From the NCBI RefSeq assembly GCF_018320785.1, contig NC_054881.1, forward strand, positions 43,252,424 to 43,316,423: a DNA stretch of 64,000 nucleotides, read 5' to 3'. Origin of the DNA: Cheilinus undulatus. Lineage: Eukaryota; Chordata; Actinopteri; Labriformes; Labridae. Positions 58,750 through 64,000 of this stretch are shown here, piece by piece; the stretch's first letter is position 1, and the number at the start of each line of letters is the position of its first letter. The position numbers and the translations under genes were made by a program. Under the pieces are notes generated by a model. The model worked only from the letters and a program-made list of their open reading frames with translations. It was not told the origin of the DNA and ran no database searches.

Positions 58750-59128
58750 CAGGGGTTCTCATCCTTGGGGTTGGGTGAAATGGTGAAATAGGGTTAAAAT
58801 GGGAAAAACTGGGTGTAAAAAGTGGTTTAAAGGGTTAATAGTAGCAATAATGGGTCAACAGAGGCAACATTAAGCTCATGTGGCAAGAATTGGTTTGGAA
58901 ATGGCAAAAACAGGCAGAAAAAAGTGGTGGAAAGAGTTTAAAACTGACAAAAATATGTGTTAGATGGTAAAAATGTGCTAAAGTTGTGGGGAAAAAATGA
59001 TGAAAATGGGTTAAAAAAATGACAAAATTGGTGTAAAGTGGCAACAGTGCCTTTTAAAAAACATTCTTATTTTTTTTAGTGCATCTTGCGACCCCCTCCC
59101 AGTGTCTCCCCAAGGTTGAGAACCCCTG
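58750..59128. mobile_element. hAT-like MITE (CAGGGGTTCTCA ends) with GTGGCAAAAA-type interior
   Basis: Ends CAGGGGTTCTCATCCTTGGGG and CCCCAAGGTTGAGAACCCCTG are clear 21-bp inverted repeats with one mismatch. The interior iterates AATGGGTTAAAA and GTGGCAAnAATTGG words. 379 bp. Flanking 8-mers match only weakly. Confidence 0.8.
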
Positions 59129-59279
59129 CTCTAACCTACATAACAGCTTCATCTCTGAGGAGTAGTGGGAGTCTCTGATGTTGCAGAGCTCAGTATTTCA
59201 TCTCTAATCTCTCCAGATGATGTGATGCTCTTGGTTTCTTAACCTTGGACCTCCAGCAGACATGTTGGTGGTTTGCAGC

Positions 59280-59870
59280 CAAGTATGAAGCAGCGCTCCC
59301 AGTCTGAGGTCATGCTTCTCTGCAGAAAAACAACAGGATTGCTCCATCGGGGGGAAACCAGTCTCCGCCTCAAGGAAAGGACTTCAAATACCTCGGGGTG
59401 TTGTTCACAGGTGAGAGTTAAACGGGCTGTGAGAGTGACGGATGTGCTGGTACAACATCACCTAAGCAAGCGTCACCGTGATGAAGGAGACGAGCTTGGA
59501 GGTGAGGCTTTCCTTTCACCAGTCTACATTTCCTCCACAGGCGTGAAACATGAAGAATGAGCTGGAAGCAGAGCAGCTGCATGGAGAATAGTGATTTAAG
59601 GCGGTTCATGCATGTTATTGGGACGTCTCTGAGGGTGAGGGTCTGAGGATAGTTTACAGGAGACTCTCTGGAGGGATTATATATCAGCTCAGACCTGGAC
59701 CCATCCCTGGATACACAGGACGGAAACTCTGACGGGGAACCAGACGTCTAACTGAGCACGCTCACTCCTCTGTCACAGACTCAGCCTCAGAGAAACAGAG
59801 AGAAATGAAATTATGTTTTTAATGCTGCAGTGTTTGTGAAGGAATCATTGCAGGGGCAGCTGGAAGTACT
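59280..59870 (+). mobile_element. Decayed non-LTR retrotransposon fragment (L2/Rex-like)
   Basis: Frame fragments SEVMLLCRKT and, in another frame, KDFKYLGVLFTGE match the reverse-transcriptase C-terminal region of L2/Rex-type LINEs (FKYLGVLFT motif). CTGGAGGGATTATATATCAG near 59660 resembles a later part. Multiple frameshifts; inactive. Confidence 0.45.
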
Positions 59871-62800
59871 GGGTCTGGGGATTTCCATCAACCTCACCAT
59901 ACCAGGATGTGATTGTACTCGGATACAGAGGCAGCAATACTAGAGATGCACTCTTATGTCAGAGAGGCTGAACCAATCAGAGCTGAGAGAGGAGCAGGGA
60001 AGGTGACAGTCTGCAGGGGCGTAGTGAGGAAGAATCGAACACAGGGCCCCCCTTAACCGGCTAGCCAACAACACATTTTACACCATTTTTACAAATATCC
60101 ATGCATTTAATGTATTTCTGAACCACAGTTTCCCCATTTATGAGCAATACTTTTACTGTGGTTAAATTAAATTTACTTGCATTATTATTATTATTATTTC
60201 AAACATCACGCTGCTGCATCATACCGATGTGTACTTCATAACTTCTGCATCCAGACTGATGCATGTCTCAGCAGAGTATGATGATAATAGAATCACAGTC
60301 TGCATTGACCTTACAATCATTTCTCTCCGTGGCTGCAGAGCTGAGCCCGCCTGAGCCTTAATCATGGGGGAAAGTCCGGTCCAGACCTGAATGTTTTGGC
60401 TCCTATGAGGATTACAGCGATCCGTGCTTGTTGTCCAATTCTGGCTGCATAAGAGTGAATCAACACTTCAAACACTTTTATCACCAGGATCCGCTCACAC
60501 AGTGAAATGCACTCCTGCAGAGATAAAGGCGGCGTGCCTGCATGCAGGCTGGCCCACTTTCAGCCGTCCAGCGGGTGACTCAGCCTTCATCGCTGCAGGT
60601 TTGAAGCCCGGCTACATTGTGGCTGAGAGCGGACTCTTATGGAGGCTGGGGTGTCTCAAATATCAAGGCTGAAGTGCTTGATTGATTAGTCCTTTCTCCC
60701 CAGAGATAGAGGTAATGAAAAGCAGCTTTCTCTCCAAGCTGGGGCTCTGGACCAAGTCCAAAACCAGGTCCACTCGGACAACCGGCCCGTTTGTCTGACA
60801 AATGACTCAAAAACAGAGTTAATGACAGCTGAAATAGTTCTGTTACCGCTAAAACAGCTTTATTAGAGAACATTCTCCTCATTCAACTCTTTATTTCTGA
60901 GATGAAACAACCAGAAGACTGAACTCAAGATCTGAGAGGAAACACACACTCAAGACTTCATGTTTTATGTTTAACACATCTACGTTTGGCTCTAACAACG
61001 TCAGAGACGACCCCGACACAGAAGGAGCTCTGCAGCCAGCTCAGCCTGGAACCTGGACCCTGCAGGGCTCTGCCTCGCCCTCAGGAGACAGCTGATCTTT
61101 GCCCAATGAAATACGGAGACATATTCTCTCCCTCTCTGTTCTTCGTCATGGTTTGTCCTTCCTCTAACCTGGCTGTGATAATTCAGCCACAAGCAACAAT
61201 CTGCAGCTCTGTGATATTAGCACACCTGTATTCTTAAACATATATCAGACTGCATTACAGCGTTACCTACAGTCTGGTTTACATGTTTCAGTTATCAACC
61301 CACACCAGCAGCAGAATAAATATCTGTGTCTGCTGCGGTCTGCAGACTGTTTTCCTGCTTGTTTATTTCCTTTATGATAGTCAGAGAAGAAATAGAGATT
61401 TAAGAAACTGTCTGATAATTTACAAAGAGCCCCAGAGTTGGTGATTTTGCAGTCATGAGATCAGAAATGTCAGAAATCTATCTGACCAGTGTGGAGCAGC
61501 TGGTCAGCTGTCGCTGAGCTGCAAACAATGTAGAACCAGACTGAGAGTCAGCCCCACTTCTACCTGTCTAAAATCTGTGCAGAGCCAGCTGTGACTACTA
61601 CTAGAGGCTGCCGCTCTGTTGCTGTATCTCATTCATATCTTTGAAATCTATTTTCTGCTCCTTGTCCTGTCAGGTGTTTGTTGTTACTACGTGGGAGTTT
61701 TAAGTTTGCAATCAGTTCCATGTGGGGTTAACCTTGCAAAGCAGATGGATACGCCTGTTTCCTTGTTTCTCACTGGTGAATCCATCTCTCAAAGCTCCCG
61801 TCTGAACCGTTTTGGCCCGGTTAGAAAGTGACAGGAACAATCAGCGACGGGGGGCAGTACTTTCAGGAGTGGCACAGTCGTGACGTAAGCAAGCAGCAAC
61901 AAGAGGCCGGTGTAGTTATGGTGGAAGACATTAGCGTGGATGCTGCTAAAGCGCCAGTTTGATGAGAACTTGACGACATTTCTTGGTAAAACGTAGAACA
62001 AAGAACAGCAGTGAGTTGTTTTCTTTTCAAAAACCACCAAAGTGGAGTACTGACATGTCTACAGTCGCCATGGTTCGTGTTATTCCTTGGTAGTTGTGTA
62101 CGTGCACCTCGGTCACATCACGTGCTTCTTTGCTCTGATTGGCCCATAAAGATGTGACAGACATCATCCAATCACACTCCGAGTTTCTTTCAAAGCCTCT
62201 GCCCTTTCCCAAACTCTTAGTATTGAAGGTTTTCCAGATGGATGTGAAACAAATCCATCTGGCGTGTCATTGAACACTGTCCCTTTATATTTAAACAAAC
62301 AAATAAGATGAACATTGGCTGCCGGTTTTATCACCTGAGCTATTCAAACCCCCGTCTCTCCATCAGGTGCATTAACTAAGAAGTGAACCAATGTTCTGGA
62401 TTCACATTTTGATGGAGAAAAGCTGTTAAAAGTGGCCTCTACTTATCATTTGCTACTTTTTGATTGAGAGCCCCCTAGTGGCAGGATTTACATTCCATTA
62501 AAGTGGAAGCCTCTCTGAGTGTTAAACACTCCAGCTCTCAGCTTAAACTCACTTTTCTCTCTAAATCCTCCAGAATGTCAAACATTTAGGAGAAGACAAA
62601 CCTATTTCTGATGCATTTAAACAACCATGGATCTTCTCTTTGTCCCTGAGTTAAAAACATGTTGAATTCTGAGGCCTTTCACATATTTGGTGCTCATAAA
62701 GCATCTTCCTGAAAAGCCATTTAATGTGGACGTCAAACTTAAACTGGCGTTATCCGATGAATAAAACCTCAGAGATTCTAAATGAAGCCTTGCCAAGACT

Positions 62801-63640
62801 GAACTCTTCACAGGAAAAATTAATCTGGGGGGTTTGATTGTTTCTGGGCACGCGCTTCCACTGAACATACCAGAAAACGGCGTCTTCAGGGAGGAAAGTC
62901 TTCCCTTCCTTTGGTGAGTGAATGATAAGGCTCCTTGTATGTGCATTTAAATTTATTCTAGCAGTCAATGTGAAATTATTCTGCAGATAATGTTTGACAA
63001 GTCCCTGCTGTTCTGAGCCAAAGACCTGGGTTTGGAGAGTGACGAGGTCAGAGATTAGACACTAATTATCAACAATATTCCCATAATGACCAATGAACAC
63101 GAGGCTGAATCACAGGACGTGACCGCTGTGATGACCTTTACAACATTCCCCTCTAAATCAGGTCACAGCGCTCCTAAAACAACAATAATGACAAAGAAAG
63201 AGAAATCCCACACAGAGCTGAGCAGAGATTCTGTTTCATATCACAGAATGAGTCCTAAATGTTCATGAAAACGATTACTGCTGCAGCTTTAACCCTCACT
63301 CCTCAGACTGGGCTTTCCCCTTACTGTACGCTGATATTAAACAGACGCTGCTGTAATTAAGCTCTCCTTCAATTAGAACCTGATCGATGGCAGGAGGCCA
63401 CACGGAACACTGAACACCCACCCTGATGCCACATCCTGAAAATCCAGGAGGAAAACCCATCGACAAACCCAAAACCTGACCCAGGAGGTCTGGAACGAAG
63501 AGACGTGGTCCTAAAAACACTCTGGGACAAAGTCACTGAAGGGTTGTGATTTTTTTACTGCTACACCAGAGAAACCATCAAAATCACTCAACACACATCA
63601 ACGACTGAAACAGGGCCAAGGAAGGGTACGATCCAGTCGT
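59871..63640. other. No gene recognised
   Basis: A GC-richer repeat-like patch at 61795-61960; otherwise unremarkable. Short open frames have no recognisable domains. No ror2 exon 2 or signal-peptide exon identified. Confidence 0.35.
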
Positions 63641-63649
63641 ATTAGTGAT

Positions 63650-64000
63650 ATCACATATATGCAGAAAAAGTTACAAACTGGCTGTAAATGTTGGCCTATA
63701 TCAACTGTGATTATGAGCAAATACTGGTTGTAGTGGCTGAGAATGGGGCCTATATCCTCCCCAAATATTGCCCTACAAAGGCTTAAAATAAAATATGGGC
63801 CTATAGCTGTAGATATAAGCCTTTAATAGCGGAAAATATCTGCCTATATCAGCTGTAAATATCAGTCTATACCAGCTATGAATATCAGTCTATATCAGCT
63901 ATGAATATCAGTCTATATCAGCTATGAATATCAGTCTATATCAGCTATGAATATCAGTCTATATCAGCTATGAATATCAGTCTATATCAGCTATGAATAT
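63650..64000 (+). repeat. 23-bp tandem array running off the right edge
   Basis: From about 63845 the unit TATATCAGCTATGAATATCAGTC repeats with little change to the last base. The preceding 200 bp contains diverged forms (GCCTATATCAACTG, GCCTATAGCTGTAG), suggesting local origin of the array. Confidence 0.9.

Noticed and set aside
58750-59136. 8-bp target duplication around the CAGGGGTTCTCA element
   Set aside because: Flanking octamers CCCTAGAC and CTCTAACC match at only five positions, too weak to claim.

Overview
The window is vertebrate nuclear DNA from a ray-finned fish, most likely a percomorph teleost. The evidence is three split, GT/AG-spliced protein genes with clear vertebrate orthologues, plus a dense load of fish-type hAT and Tc1-like miniature transposons, a tRNA-derived SINE, L1 and Penelope-like fragments, and many minisatellites. 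I see no operons, CRISPR arrays, stand-alone tRNA or rRNA genes, or bacterial signals. The species cannot be fixed from the sequence alone.

All three genes lie on the minus strand: auh (1077-8057, ten coding exons, complete), nfil3 (coding exon 13739-15055, with an inferred untranslated first exon and promoter near 21640-22000) and ror2 (28157-52501, seven exons located, 5' end missing). This matches the order and orientation AUH-NFIL3-ROR2 of human 9q22, so the window is a conserved syntenic block. auh encodes a mitochondrial enoyl-CoA hydratase of leucine breakdown. nfil3 encodes a bZIP repressor. ror2 encodes a Wnt5a co-receptor with Ig, frizzled-type cysteine-rich, kringle, transmembrane and kinase-like regions. 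The genes do not form a pathway; they are only neighbours.

Layout. 1-1076: auh 3' flank. 1077-8057: auh, whose last intron holds a large inverted repeat broken by a nested insertion. 8058-13738: intergenic DNA with several transposon relics, including a hAT-like element with 8-bp target duplications. 13739-22000: nfil3, with a three-layer transposon nest in its intron. 22000-28156: intergenic, with a TIR element inside a (TA)n tract, a SINE with perfect target duplications, and an apparent tandem duplication of the ror2 3' end. 28157-52501: ror2, with two arrays of one 42-bp minisatellite and a CTGCAG minisatellite of about 2 kb interrupted by a Penelope-type GIY-YIG fragment. 52502-64000: probably further ror2 intron, with an 11-bp array inside a hAT-like element, more MITEs, and a 23-bp array running off the right edge.

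The genes are ordinary. The unusual content is structural. Several independent inverted-repeat elements carry internal minisatellites, five of them built from one recurring motif (GTGGCAAAAATGGG). One minisatellite family occurs at two places, and another has a short inverted copy near the main array. No novel protein system is evident: the long open frames over the arrays are explained by repeat periodicity.
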